Assembly: GCF_016741875.1 (NCBI RefSeq)
Contig: NZ_JAERRF010000018.1
Location: 62,001-126,000 of the forward strand
Reading direction: 5' to 3'
Source: Streptomyces coffeae
GTDB lineage: Bacteria; Actinomycetota; Actinomycetes; Streptomycetales; Streptomycetaceae
Length of the DNA: 64,000 nucleotides
Both the position numbers and the translations under genes were made by a program. This document shows positions 8,553-17,708 of the stretch, one piece after another (position 1 is the first letter of the stretch; every line of letters starts with the position of its first letter). The notes under the pieces are model-generated. The model was not told the origin of the DNA. It ran no database searches and was given only the letters and a program-made list of their open reading frames with translations.

Positions 8553-9101
8553 GTGGCGATGTGGGATCGGATCAAGGACCAGGCCAAGGCCCTCCAGCAG
8601 CAGCGGGGGCATGGCACAGGTGGCTCCGGAGGACACGGGCGCCCACGCTCGGGCGGCGGGTCCAAGGCCCAGCTCGTCGGTGTGCTCAAGACACAGCTCA
8701 CTTCGCTCAAGACCGAGCTGAAGAGCGGTGCCTACCGGGACGCCAGCATGGCCGTGTGCGCCCTGGTGGCAGCGGCCGACGGACATGTCGACCCCGCCGA
8801 GCGGCAGCATGTCGAGTCGCTGATCCTGTCCAACGACGTTCTCCAGAACTTTCCGCCGGATCAGCTGCGCACCCGGTTCAACAAGCACGTCGACGTGATG
8901 ACGGCCGACTTCGCCCGGGGCAAGGCGGAGGCGCTCCAGGAGGTGGCCAAGGCGGCCAAGAAGCCCGCCGAAGCCAGAGCCGTGGTCCAGACCGGCATTG
9001 TGGTCGCCGGTGCCGACGGCTATGTGTCGCCGGCCGAGGAGCAGGTCCTGCGGGAGGTGTGCGGCACGCTCGGGCTGTCCTCGGCGGAGTTCGGCATCTG
9101 A
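8553..9101 (+). CDS. TerB-family tellurite-resistance-like protein
   Basis: 182-aa helical protein of the TerB group. A short basic/Gly-rich N-terminal segment (MAMWDRIKDQAKALQQQ, then a Gly/His linker) precedes the acidic metal-binding core: AADGHVDPAERQHVESLI and AGADGYVSPAEEQVLREV are the two conserved D-G-x-h-x-x-x-E loops. TerB proteins are linked to tellurite resistance, phage defence and stress; the role here is unknown. The GTG at 8553 is chosen over earlier codons because GAGG lies 8 nt upstream and the encoded start matches the family. Confidence 0.82.
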   Translation: MAMWDRIKDQAKALQQQRGHGTGGSGGHGRPRSGGGSKAQLVGVLKTQLTSLKTELKSGAYRDASMAVCALVAAADGHVDPAERQHVESLILSNDVLQNFPPDQLRTRFNKHVDVMTADFARGKAEALQEVAKAAKKPAEARAVVQTGIVVAGADGYVSPAEEQVLREVCGTLGLSSAEFGI

Positions 9102-9171
9102 CACACGGTCCGGGCACCGCCGGTCCCGGTCGCGCCCGCGGCGACGCCTTCGGATCGCGGCGCACTTCTCG

Positions 9172-9200
9172 GAGCCCTGCCCTCCGCGAGGGCAGGGCTC
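9172..9200. terminator. Perfect hairpin between convergent genes
   Basis: 13-bp perfect stem GAGCCCTGCCCTC / GAGGGCAGGGCTC with a 3-nt loop, midway between the stop codons of the TerB gene (plus) and the EACC1 gene (minus). Likely a bidirectional terminator that closes the six-gene operon. Confidence 0.85.
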
Positions 9201-9232
9201 GGCGGCTGCCCGGCGTGGGTCATGGCCCCCGC

Positions 9233-9709
9233 TCAGCCGACGGCCGCGGCCGGAGGATCGTCCGACTGTCCGTCGTGGCCGTCCTGTCCGTCGTGGCCGT
9301 CGCGTTGGCCGTGTGCGTCCGACCGCTCTCCGGTCGGCTCCGCCTGGGCCACCGCCTGGTTGAGGTCGTCCAGCAAGGCGCGGGCCGTTGCCGCACCGTG
9401 GGCGTTGGTTCCCTCCAGGGTGATGTGGACGCGCGTGTCGCTGTCCTCGCGCTCCCAGGTGACCTTGAAGCTGCCACCGCGCTGCCGGAGCCAGGCTTCC
9501 AGGACCACTCCCAGGGTGGCGACCGCCGCCACGCCGACCTCGACGAGGACACCGAGGAGGTCCGCGCCCAGCTCGCCCTGCCCGACGGGTGAGCGCAGTT
9601 CACGCACCGGCCCCAGATCGGGTTCATCGCGCAGTCGGTCCGCCAGCCCGCGCCAGTCGTCCGGTTCGGTGCTCCGGCTTCCGTCCTCGATGCTGATGTG
9701 CAGCGCCAC
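9233..9709 (-). CDS. EACC1 (effector-associated constant component 1)
   Basis: 158-aa small protein matching the EACC1 type found beside STAND-NTPase effectors in actinobacteria: an N-terminal strand with charged residues (HISIEDG), a DEPDLG..VRELRSP segment, a hydrophobic helix ADLLGVLVEVGVAAVATLGVV, then VTWERED..THITLEGT-like strands and a final helix. Its C-terminus ends in a His/Asp/Gly repeat (GHDGQD twice, from an 18-bp DNA repeat at 9267-9302). No enzymatic motif. It lies 88 nt downstream of the caspase-STAND gene on the same strand and is the predicted adaptor of that effector. GTG start with AGGAG 5 nt upstream. Family assignment is from memory of the motif pattern. Confidence 0.7.
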   Translation of the reverse strand: MALHISIEDGSRSTEPDDWRGLADRLRDEPDLGPVRELRSPVGQGELGADLLGVLVEVGVAAVATLGVVLEAWLRQRGGSFKVTWEREDSDTRVHITLEGTNAHGAATARALLDDLNQAVAQAEPTGERSDAHGQRDGHDGQDGHDGQSDDPPAAAVG

Positions 9710-9797
9710 GGAGTCTCCTGTTCTGTGTGCGATTTCTGGGTGCGAACGTCGTCCCACGGTGGTCATGAGCCCCAGTCAGGGGTCATGCAGTCAGATG

Positions 9798-12700
9798 TCA
9801 TGCGCCGCAGTCCTCGGGCAGTAGGTCTCCTGACGCGTGGGCGGTCCAGGCAGCCGCGGAGTCCACCGGCAACGTCCCCCTGCACAGCCGCTTTTGCAGT
9901 GCGCCGGGTGACACATCCGAGACACGCACCCGTCCGTCCTCGGAGGCGACCGCCACCACGCCGCCACGGCCGACCGCCAGGGCCGAGATCGGGGCTCCGC
10001 GTAGGCGGAAGTCCGCCAGCGGATGCCATCCGGCGGTGGCGGATCCTGAGTGCAGCCGCACTCCGCCCTCATCGTCTCCGGTGGCCGCGAGCCGACCGTC
10101 GGGGGACACCGCGAGACCGGTGAGGACGGTCCCGGGATGGGCCACCTGCTCCAGCGTTCGGCCGGGTTCATCGGTCCAGGTGCGTGCGTACGGGCTCCGC
10201 GCTTCGGCCAGCAGACCGGTGTGCGGGGCCAGGCTCACCCGGTGCATGGCACCGGTGGGGAGGGACGGATCGACCTCCCCGTGCCGACTGCCCGGCCCAC
10301 TCATCACGTGGGGCCGATCGGCGCGACGGACGTTCCACCACGCGCCGGTGTAGGCGGTGCGGCCGTCCGGTGTGAGTGCGACGGCCTCCTCGGTGCCGGA
10401 TGACTCGTCCAAGTCGCTCTGGTGGTCCGGCCGTTCGGGACGGGTGATACGCCACAGCCGGGCGACGCCGCCGGGGGCACGGGTGAGCAGTACGGGGGCG
10501 TTCACGGCAACGGCCGCACGGGCGCCGGGCAGTACCGCGAGGGGGCGCCGGGCGGAGGGGCGGGTGCTGTCCCACAGTTCGACACCGCTCCCCCGGGTGA
10601 CCATCAGGGTGCGCCGGTCAGCCGCGAAGGCGAGGTCCACCACGGGGTGTCCGGTGGGGTCGGCCAGCCCGGTTGGCGCGCGTGGCGACCGGCCGTCGAC
10701 GGACCGCAGAGCGACGGTGCCGTGCCGGGTGCCGATGGCGGTGACACGTCCGTCCGCGGAGAGTGCCACCGCCGTGGGTCCTCCGTCCGGCACCGGTATG
10801 TCGGCGAGTACCGCCGGTTGCCGAGCGGACCGTATGTCACCCAGCGCGGTCCCGCCCTTCGTGATGGCGGCCAGCAGCCCTCCGTCCCGGCTGAAGGCGA
10901 GGCCGCGCTCGTCGGTACTGCGAACGCCGGGCCGGGAGGTCAGGGGTACGGGGTCGTCACCTGTCGTGACGTCCCAGAGGGTGAGCGGGCCATCGTTCTC
11001 CTGCACGGCGAGCAGCCTTCCGTCCGGGGACAGTGCCAGCGCGCTCACGTTCGTCCGGAGCCGTGTGCGCGGCCGGACGCGGCCGCCCTCGGTGATGTCG
11101 TGTACTTCCACCAGGCCGTCGTCGTAGGCGACAGCCAGCGTGCCGCCCTGTGCCGCGACAGCGGGTGTGCCCCGGTACGGGGAGGGGCGGCGGGGCAGCC
11201 GTTCCGTGTGCCGGGTGGCTCCGGTGGCGGACACGCGGGTGACCCGTAGCCGTCCGCCGTCCTCCAGCCCGATCAGCAACCTGCCACCGGCGGTGTAGCG
11301 CGCCCGCACATGGTCGAGGCGTCGCGGTTCGCTCTTCCCGGGCAGCGGTGTGACCCAGGTGATACCCGTGGCCCGGTTCGCGTCTCCGCCCGTCACCATG
11401 GCGACGGCGACGGTCCGCCCGCCAGGACCGAAGGACACCCATGAGGCCCCCGATTGGGTCGGCCCCGGCATCACGATCTGGTCCACCGGTGGTCCCGATG
11501 GCTTGTCGGTGTGCCAGATTTGCACGGTGCCGTCTGGCAGCAGCAACGCGATGCGTCGCCCGTCAGGACTGAACGCCATGTCCTTGACGGCGGGCCCGAT
11601 CCCGGGTGTGCCCAGTGCACCCAGCAGGCGCCGGGCGGCGGTGTCCCACAGGCACAGCCCCTGACCGTCGTTGATGGCCAGCAGATCGTGGTGGGGCGAG
11701 AACTCGACGGAGACGCCGCCGGGGATCCGGCCACCGTCGTCCCCGCTGTCCGAGGCGTTCGACCAGCCCCCAGCGGCGGCGATCATGGCGGCCCATGCCT
11801 CGTCGGTGGGGGCGCTGCGGTACGCGGCCACCGCCAACCGTCCGGCCAGTGGCGGATCGGTAGGTGCCACCGAGCGGGAGGCGGCGGCGAGCCGCCGGGA
11901 GGTGTCGGCGTCCTCGGCCGCGGAGCCGGCGCGGTGCGCGTCACGTGCGGTCCAGAGCGCGGCGACGGCCGCGATGACGCACAGGGCGGTGGTGATGGCC
12001 AGGACGAGCAGCGTCCGGCGACGGCGGCGAGAGCGCCGGGCGGCTGAACGCTGCCTGGCCACGGAGGCGTTGAGGAACTGCCAGACGTCCTCACCGACTT
12101 CCAGCCGGGGCCGTCCCTCGACCTGTTCCAGCGCCCTGGCCAGGGTGTGTCCACGGTAGAGGTCGGCCTCATCGCCCTGGGAGTCGGTCCAGGCCCTGGC
12201 CGCGGCGGTCAGCTGCTCGTGGTGCAGCCGCCACACCGGATCCGCGGCGAGCCAGGCCCGCATCCGGGGCCAGGCGTGGAGGACCGCGTCATGTGCGGGT
12301 TGCACGGCCCCCTCCCGCTCGACGACAAGGCCCTTGGCGAGGAATCGGCCCAGCAGTGCGTCCGCCCGTCCGCCACCGAGTTCGCGTACCAGCTCGGCGC
12401 GGTCGACCGGCCGTCGGGCGGGTGGGACACCTTCCAGCGGTCTGCCGGGCCGCACCATGCGCAGCAGCAGGATGCGCGCCAGTTGCTGGTTGTCGGAGCC
12501 GAGGTCCTGGTACACGCTGTCGGCGGCCTGGGCGATGGCGCCGGACAGTCCGCCGCACTCCTGGTATCCGCGGACGGTCAGCACCCCGCGCTCGCGCCGC
12601 CGCCAGGTGGCGGTGAGGGCTTGGGCGAAGTGGGCGAGGGTGAACGGGTGGGGTGGCGAACCCGGTTCGGGGACGGGCGTGGCCGCGCGGGGGTAACCGA

Positions 12701-14162
12701 GGTCGGTGAGAATCAGCTCGACCAGCCCCTCCTGGACCCTCAGGTGTTCCTGGCGGGCGGGTTCGGTGATGGCCTCCCGTACCTCCTCGGCGCTCAGTGG
12801 TGTGACGAGGATCTGCCGCCCGGACAGCGCATGGGCCAGCTCCGGCCACTCGGCACAGGAGGCGTAGTAGGGGGCGGCGACGGCCAGGACCACCCGTACC
12901 GGGGCCGAGGGTGTGGCGCCGGTGGTGGCGAGGGCGGCGATCGCACGGATGAAGGCCGCGCGGTCGGTCTCGTCCTCGCACAGGGAGAAGACCTCCTCGA
13001 ACTGGTCCACCGCCAGGAGCACGGGGGCTTCGGGCCGGGCCAACCGCCGTACGAGCTCCGCGGCGTCGTGCGCGAGGGTGCGTTCGACCGCGGGGACCGG
13101 CAGCCGCGCGGGCCCGGACAGGGTTTCGGCGAGCGCGCGCAGCGGTGCCGCGGTCGGTGTGCACACCAGCGGCCGCCAATGGCCGGGAGTGTCCGGGGAG
13201 TTGCCGATGGCGCTCCGTCTCAGCTCTGTCAGCAGTCCGGCGCGGATCAGTGAGCTCTTCCCCGATCCCGACGCGCCGAGCAGCACCACGGGCTCACCGG
13301 GGCCGTCGGCGCGGGTGACCTCGCGGACCAGCTTGCCGGTGAGCCGGTCCCGGCCGCGGAACCAGTGTTGGGTGGTCTCGTCGTAGGCGGACAGGCCCGG
13401 ATAGGGGCACACCCCGGTGTCGTGGCCCGTCGGCTCCGCGGCCGGTTCGGCGCGGGCCGCCGGGTTGCGGGCGAAGCCGAACCAGGCGGTGGGCGCGTCG
13501 TGCCGGGCCCTCGGGCTCAGATCGCGGTCCGCCAGCGCCCGTCTCAGCTCCTCGAGGGTGAACACCTCCGGGCCGTGCGGATCGCCGCTGTGGAGCAGCC
13601 GGATCAGCTCACCGGTGAACGCGGTGTGCACGTCCCCGACCGGTGCCAGTGCCCGCTGGTCGCGGGCGGCCGCGGCCAGCAGGTAGTGGTGGCGGAAGGC
13701 GGTGAGCGATTCGTCGCCCGCGCGCTCGGCGTGGCAGCAGTCCAGGACGATGACGAACCGGGTGGGCCGGTGGCGGCGTATGAGTGCGGCAAGGTCCCGG
13801 AAGGACGCGGTGGTGAAGGGGTCGGTGTCGGCGTCGCCGGTGGTCTCCCGGGTGCACAGGCGCAGTTCGTTCGCGGCTCCCACCAGTCCGTGGCCCACGT
13901 AGTACAGCAGCAGGGTGTCCGAGGCGGCCTTCGCGGCCTCGGTGACGGCCTGTCCGATGGTCCGCGCGTCCTCGGGGTCCTCCAGCACCCGGATCCGGTC
14001 CTCGCTGAGCCCGGTGCGCCGCAGCAGGATGGCGCGCAGATCGACGAGCGTCCGGTGGACGGCCGGAACGGGCGGCAGCACCGCGGGGTCGGCGACCGTC
14101 CCGGTGCCGATGAGGAGGGCGCGAGCGCCGGGCCCGGCGAGTCCCAGTGCGAGGTCAGTCAT
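9798..14162 (-). CDS. Caspase-nSTAND NTPase-TM-WD40 effector
   Basis: 1454-aa multidomain protein. Residues 1-230 are a caspase-like (C14) protease: the catalytic His is in VGHGL (His91) and the Cys in LDCCHA (Cys142/143). Residues 250-650 are a STAND NTPase (nSTAND1): PYPGLSAYDE entry motif, Walker A GASGSGKSS near 296-304 and LLAVDQFEEVF as Walker B. An Arg-rich stretch RRSRRRRR precedes a single membrane helix near residue 715, and residues 790-1454 form a WD40-type propeller with repeated SPDGR/LAxxD units. By analogy to related bacterial proteins, ligand sensing by the propeller would switch the STAND module and release the protease. Its start overlaps the stop of the transglutaminase-like gene, with GGGAG 6 nt upstream. 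Both catalytic centres look intact. Confidence 0.9.
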   Translation of the reverse strand: MTDLALGLAGPGARALLIGTGTVADPAVLPPVPAVHRTLVDLRAILLRRTGLSEDRIRVLEDPEDARTIGQAVTEAAKAASDTLLLYYVGHGLVGAANELRLCTRETTGDADTDPFTTASFRDLAALIRRHRPTRFVIVLDCCHAERAGDESLTAFRHHYLLAAAARDQRALAPVGDVHTAFTGELIRLLHSGDPHGPEVFTLEELRRALADRDLSPRARHDAPTAWFGFARNPAARAEPAAEPTGHDTGVCPYPGLSAYDETTQHWFRGRDRLTGKLVREVTRADGPGEPVVLLGASGSGKSSLIRAGLLTELRRSAIGNSPDTPGHWRPLVCTPTAAPLRALAETLSGPARLPVPAVERTLAHDAAELVRRLARPEAPVLLAVDQFEEVFSLCEDETDRAAFIRAIAALATTGATPSAPVRVVLAVAAPYYASCAEWPELAHALSGRQILVTPLSAEEVREAITEPARQEHLRVQEGLVELILTDLGYPRAATPVPEPGSPPHPFTLAHFAQALTATWRRRERGVLTVRGYQECGGLSGAIAQAADSVYQDLGSDNQQLARILLLRMVRPGRPLEGVPPARRPVDRAELVRELGGGRADALLGRFLAKGLVVEREGAVQPAHDAVLHAWPRMRAWLAADPVWRLHHEQLTAAARAWTDSQGDEADLYRGHTLARALEQVEGRPRLEVGEDVWQFLNASVARQRSAARRSRRRRRTLLVLAITTALCVIAAVAALWTARDAHRAGSAAEDADTSRRLAAASRSVAPTDPPLAGRLAVAAYRSAPTDEAWAAMIAAAGGWSNASDSGDDGGRIPGGVSVEFSPHHDLLAINDGQGLCLWDTAARRLLGALGTPGIGPAVKDMAFSPDGRRIALLLPDGTVQIWHTDKPSGPPVDQIVMPGPTQSGASWVSFGPGGRTVAVAMVTGGDANRATGITWVTPLPGKSEPRRLDHVRARYTAGGRLLIGLEDGGRLRVTRVSATGATRHTERLPRRPSPYRGTPAVAAQGGTLAVAYDDGLVEVHDITEGGRVRPRTRLRTNVSALALSPDGRLLAVQENDGPLTLWDVTTGDDPVPLTSRPGVRSTDERGLAFSRDGGLLAAITKGGTALGDIRSARQPAVLADIPVPDGGPTAVALSADGRVTAIGTRHGTVALRSVDGRSPRAPTGLADPTGHPVVDLAFAADRRTLMVTRGSGVELWDSTRPSARRPLAVLPGARAAVAVNAPVLLTRAPGGVARLWRITRPERPDHQSDLDESSGTEEAVALTPDGRTAYTGAWWNVRRADRPHVMSGPGSRHGEVDPSLPTGAMHRVSLAPHTGLLAEARSPYARTWTDEPGRTLEQVAHPGTVLTGLAVSPDGRLAATGDDEGGVRLHSGSATAGWHPLADFRLRGAPISALAVGRGGVVAVASEDGRVRVSDVSPGALQKRLCRGTLPVDSAAAWTAHASGDLLPEDCGA

Positions 14163-16491
14163 CGCCGCTCCCATCGCCCCGCCGGGAAGAGCCGCCGCCG
14201 TCTCGCCGGAGAGAGCCGCTGCCATCTCGCCCGGAGGAGTGGCCGGTTGACAGTCGGCGTATGCGCCGCGGGAGCAGCAGCCGGGCCCAGCCGCGCGCCC
14301 GCCACCCCTGATGTGCTTTCAGCTCCGCCCTGATGACATCGCTGTGCAGCCAGGCACGGTCGGCGTCCTGTGCGGGCATCGGACGCCACGCCGGTTCGCG
14401 GGCCGCCTCCTCCGCGGTGGGTTCGCAGAACCGGGCCCGTGCGGCCAGCAGTGCCAGCGGCGCGGCCGCGGCGCGGGTGCCGGGGCCTCCGGTCGCCGCG
14501 AGGTGGGTGGCGATGTCGTGGTACGTGGCGGACGGCGGCGGGTCGGAGGTGTCCGCCACCGTGGCCTGTTCAACAACCGCCTGCCAGGCGGCTGTGGCGC
14601 GCCGCGCCGGGACAGGGGCGGTTCTGCCGCGCCGGATCCGCAGCCACGGGCGTATCAGCAGCAGCCACCCGCGCAGCAGCAGTGCCGCCACGGCGGCGAT
14701 GCTCACGCCCCAGAGTGCGACCAGCACCCAGTCCATGTCGGTGGCCGGGCCGACCGAGGGGCGTGGGGCGGCGCCGCGGGCGGGCGGTGCGGGCGTGGGG
14801 TGGTGCGAGGGCCGGGGTTCGGCCGAGGGCGAAGGAGCGGGGGTGGGTTCGGCGGACGGTGGGGTGTGCCGCTCCCGCCCGGGTGGCGGCACCGGATCCA
14901 CGGGCACCCAGCCCGCCCCGGCGAGCGCGATCTCGTTCCACACCCGGGCATCGGCCCCGGTCACGCGGAGGTCGCCGGAGCCGCGCCGGGTGACCTGGAA
15001 GCCGACCACGATCCGGGTGGGCAGTCCGGTTACCCGCGCGGCCAGGGCGAACGCCGAGGCGAAGTCCACGGGCGCGCCCTGGCGTTCGGTGAGGAAGCGG
15101 TCGAGGGCGCCGAGGGACTGGTTCCCCGGCGCCTTGGGCAGGCATGTGTACTCCTTGCGCAGCATGGCGGCCAGTGCGGTGGCGCGTCCGTACGGGGAAC
15201 GGGAGGCAACGCGGGCGCGGTGGGCGAGGACGGTCAGCGCCTTCGGGGCCTCGCTCGGCACCGCGAGGGTGGTGGCAGCGCCGGGTGCCGCTCGCAACCG
15301 GGCGGCGTCCAGGGGTGCGGGATGGTGGGGAGTGACACTGGTGACGCGGTACCGGACGCCGCGGGCCAGTGGGTCATCGGCCAGGACGGCGCCGTCCTCG
15401 GCGTTCACCGCCACCGGTGCCCCGGCGCGCAGCGGGGTTTCCGGCACGGGGAGCAACCGCCCGGTGAGTCCTTTCACGGTGACCTCGGAGTGGGTGGGCC
15501 GTCCGGTTTCGGTGCCCGGCTTCAGATCCGTGCCCAGGTGGCGGGTGAACAGCCCCGAGGGCTTCCACTGGGCACCGTCGTAGGCGGTGAGCGCGGTCAG
15601 CCGCCAGCGTCCGACGGCACTGCCGCGCACGGTGAACAGCACCTGGCGGGGCGAGGAACGCCAGCCGGAGAACTGTTCGAGCGGATGGGTGAGATGGACC
15701 GGGGCGGTGCGCTCGGTGCGGTGTTCGCGCGGGTTGTATGGGGCGCCGCCCGGTGTCCAGGGCAGGGCCGCGGCCGACGGCACGGCCAGCGCGGCGATCA
15801 GCGACGGCCACAGCAGGGCGCGGGCCACGGGGGCGGGGCGGCGGCGCGTGGTGGCCGGGCCTGTGGCACGGTCCGGCGAACTCCCGAGCCGCACTTCCGG
15901 CTGGTGTCCGACGGCCAGTACGGCCCCGGAGACGACCGCCATGGCCACCGCTTGGGGAAGAGTCGTTCCCGGCCCGCCGATGGTGGTCGCGGTGGCGGCC
16001 ACGAAGAGCGCCAGCGCGGGAGCCAGGCACCGGGCGCGGCCACGGGTGCGCAGCGCGAGTTCGGCTCCGGCGGCGGCCGCGGCCCAGGTCAGGGTGAACA
16101 CCACGGCCACCAGGGGCGCTTCGGCCGGAGCGGGCAGTGGTGCATCCAGCAGCCGCCCCCACCCGCTCGGCGTTTCTTCCGCCACACGTCGCAGACCGGT
16201 GCCGATGTCCCCGGGTGTGCGCACGTCGTACACCGTGATCGCGCAGGCGGCCAGCCACAGCACAACGCTTGCGCACAAGGCGAGTTCGGGCGGGAGGGGC
16301 CGGGCCCGGCGGGCGCACACGGTGGCGAGGAGCACGGGGAGGATCGCGGCGACCGCCACCGGCAACAGCAGGGGCCGGTAGCCGAAGACGGGGTGGAACG
16401 CGCTTCCCGCCACCGCGGCGGCGAGAACGGCCGACGCCGGGGCGGTGGCGGTCACGGGAAGGCGGGCGGAGGTGTACGGGGAGGGAGTCAT
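14155..16491 (-). CDS. Membrane protein with degenerate transglutaminase domain
   Basis: 778-aa protein of the TgpA-like actinobacterial family. The first 250 residues hold six or more hydrophobic helices, then comes an extracytoplasmic transglutaminase-like domain (about 260-545), a Pro/Ser-rich linker, one more helix (VLVALWGVSIAAVAALLLRG) and a cytoplasmic DUF4129-like tail. The papain-like triad is broken: the Cys of the usual GxCxxF motif is Pro474 (GAPVDF) and the His of DAHxW is Arg516 (DARVW), while Asp532 (VPVDP) remains. It is therefore probably a binding or structural protein, not an enzyme. The ATG is coupled to the DUF58 stop by an ATGA overlap. Confidence 0.87.
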   Translation of the reverse strand: MTPSPYTSARLPVTATAPASAVLAAAVAGSAFHPVFGYRPLLLPVAVAAILPVLLATVCARRARPLPPELALCASVVLWLAACAITVYDVRTPGDIGTGLRRVAEETPSGWGRLLDAPLPAPAEAPLVAVVFTLTWAAAAAGAELALRTRGRARCLAPALALFVAATATTIGGPGTTLPQAVAMAVVSGAVLAVGHQPEVRLGSSPDRATGPATTRRRPAPVARALLWPSLIAALAVPSAAALPWTPGGAPYNPREHRTERTAPVHLTHPLEQFSGWRSSPRQVLFTVRGSAVGRWRLTALTAYDGAQWKPSGLFTRHLGTDLKPGTETGRPTHSEVTVKGLTGRLLPVPETPLRAGAPVAVNAEDGAVLADDPLARGVRYRVTSVTPHHPAPLDAARLRAAPGAATTLAVPSEAPKALTVLAHRARVASRSPYGRATALAAMLRKEYTCLPKAPGNQSLGALDRFLTERQGAPVDFASAFALAARVTGLPTRIVVGFQVTRRGSGDLRVTGADARVWNEIALAGAGWVPVDPVPPPGRERHTPPSAEPTPAPSPSAEPRPSHHPTPAPPARGAAPRPSVGPATDMDWVLVALWGVSIAAVAALLLRGWLLLIRPWLRIRRGRTAPVPARRATAAWQAVVEQATVADTSDPPPSATYHDIATHLAATGGPGTRAAAAPLALLAARARFCEPTAEEAAREPAWRPMPAQDADRAWLHSDVIRAELKAHQGWRARGWARLLLPRRIRRLSTGHSSGRDGSGSLRRDGGGSSRRGDGSGDD

Positions 16492-17708
16492 CGCCACCGG
16501 CCGACCCCGCTTCCGAACGCGGCGCTCCAGAGCGCCAGGGCCTGTTCCGCGTCGGCCGCGTACCGCACCGTGCCCCGGTCGGCCACGCCCGTCGTACGGC
16601 GTCCCGGCGAACGACCCGGCGTACGCCGGGCGGTGCCCAGCCGGAGGACCAGGAGCCGCCCGCGCCGGGCGGACAGCGACGGCAGGGACACCGCCGGGGC
16701 GTCACCGGTGACCACGGTGAGCGATTCCACCGAGGGGCCACCCGAGCGCAGCCGGCCGGGGCGTCCGGCCCCCGGCGGGCCGACGGAGGCCGTGGGCACG
16801 ACGGCGGTGAGAAAGCGCAGCACCTGCGTCACACCGCCCGGTGGGGAATCCCCGTGCACAAAGCGCCCCGCGCTGGTCCACAAGCGCACCGCCAGCCCAC
16901 GGCGGAGCGCGTCGACAGCGAGACTGGCGGTGGTGTCCACCGCCTCCTCGAAGTCGGCGCCGGTGGAGTACGCGTCGGGGTGGGTGTCCAGCCACAGGTG
17001 ACGGAGGTGTTCGTCGGGCTGAAGGTCGCGCCGTACCAGCGGTGTGTCACCGCGAGCGCTGCTCGGCCAGTGGATACGGCGTACGTCGTCGCCGGGGCGG
17101 TACGCGTGGAGGGAGTGCAACTCCCAGGCGCCGAGCGGGCCGGGGCGCCTGGCGGCACCGTCCCGACCGGTGACGTCACGGGACGGCGCCGCCGGTACCC
17201 GCAGCACACGGGGCAGCACCTGAACGGTCAGGGGTGTGCCGACGGCGGTGTCGGAACGGAACAGGAAGAGCGGGTCGGACCGGCGCACCAGGGTCGGTCC
17301 GACGACCAGGGGTCCATGGCGGTCGGTGGGCAGCGGCAGGTGGTACTCGGCGCCTTCCGCGCTGTCCGCCACCGTGCCGGCCACGACCGTGTCCGCCCGG
17401 CCGTCCGGCGCTCCGAGGGCGGGCTGCCGTGAGCAGGTGACCAGCACGGTGGGCCGCGGCAGCCACCGGCGGCGCACCGCGGGCACGGGGATGGTCGCCG
17501 TCAGGGGCTCGCCACGGGGGATCTGGCGGGTGGGTGTCCGCGGGGCGGTGGCGATCCGGGGTGTGGTGTGGAGCACCAGCCGTCCGGCCGCCACGGCGAG
17601 CGCCCCGCATCCGGCGAGGGCGGCGAGCGCGGTGGAGGCGAAGGTCCATGCCAGGAGCGCCAGGACCAGCGAACCCGCCAGCACCGCGGCACCGGTACGC
17701 GTGATCAC
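16488..17708 (-). CDS. DUF58 domain protein
   Basis: 406-aa protein with two N-terminal hydrophobic helices (about residues 7-45), a beta-rich middle and the DUF58 signature YRPGDDVRRIHWPSSARGDTPLVRR near residue 210, followed by a von Willebrand A-like region. DUF58 proteins are regular partners of MoxR ATPases and are thought to be the substrate-recruiting vWA-like component of a membrane-associated chaperone. GTG start overlaps the MoxR stop (GTGA), and its own stop overlaps the next gene, so the three are translationally coupled. Confidence 0.92.
   Translation of the reverse strand: MITRTGAAVLAGSLVLALLAWTFASTALAALAGCGALAVAAGRLVLHTTPRIATAPRTPTRQIPRGEPLTATIPVPAVRRRWLPRPTVLVTCSRQPALGAPDGRADTVVAGTVADSAEGAEYHLPLPTDRHGPLVVGPTLVRRSDPLFLFRSDTAVGTPLTVQVLPRVLRVPAAPSRDVTGRDGAARRPGPLGAWELHSLHAYRPGDDVRRIHWPSSARGDTPLVRRDLQPDEHLRHLWLDTHPDAYSTGADFEEAVDTTASLAVDALRRGLAVRLWTSAGRFVHGDSPPGGVTQVLRFLTAVVPTASVGPPGAGRPGRLRSGGPSVESLTVVTGDAPAVSLPSLSARRGRLLVLRLGTARRTPGRSPGRRTTGVADRGTVRYAADAEQALALWSAAFGSGVGRWR

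Noticed and set aside
14311..17001. Very long plus-strand open frame (896 codons) opposite the transglutaminase/DUF58 genes
   Set aside because: It is the antisense shadow of high-GC coding DNA: Gly/Arg/His-rich composition, no motifs, while the minus strand has clear domains and coupled starts.
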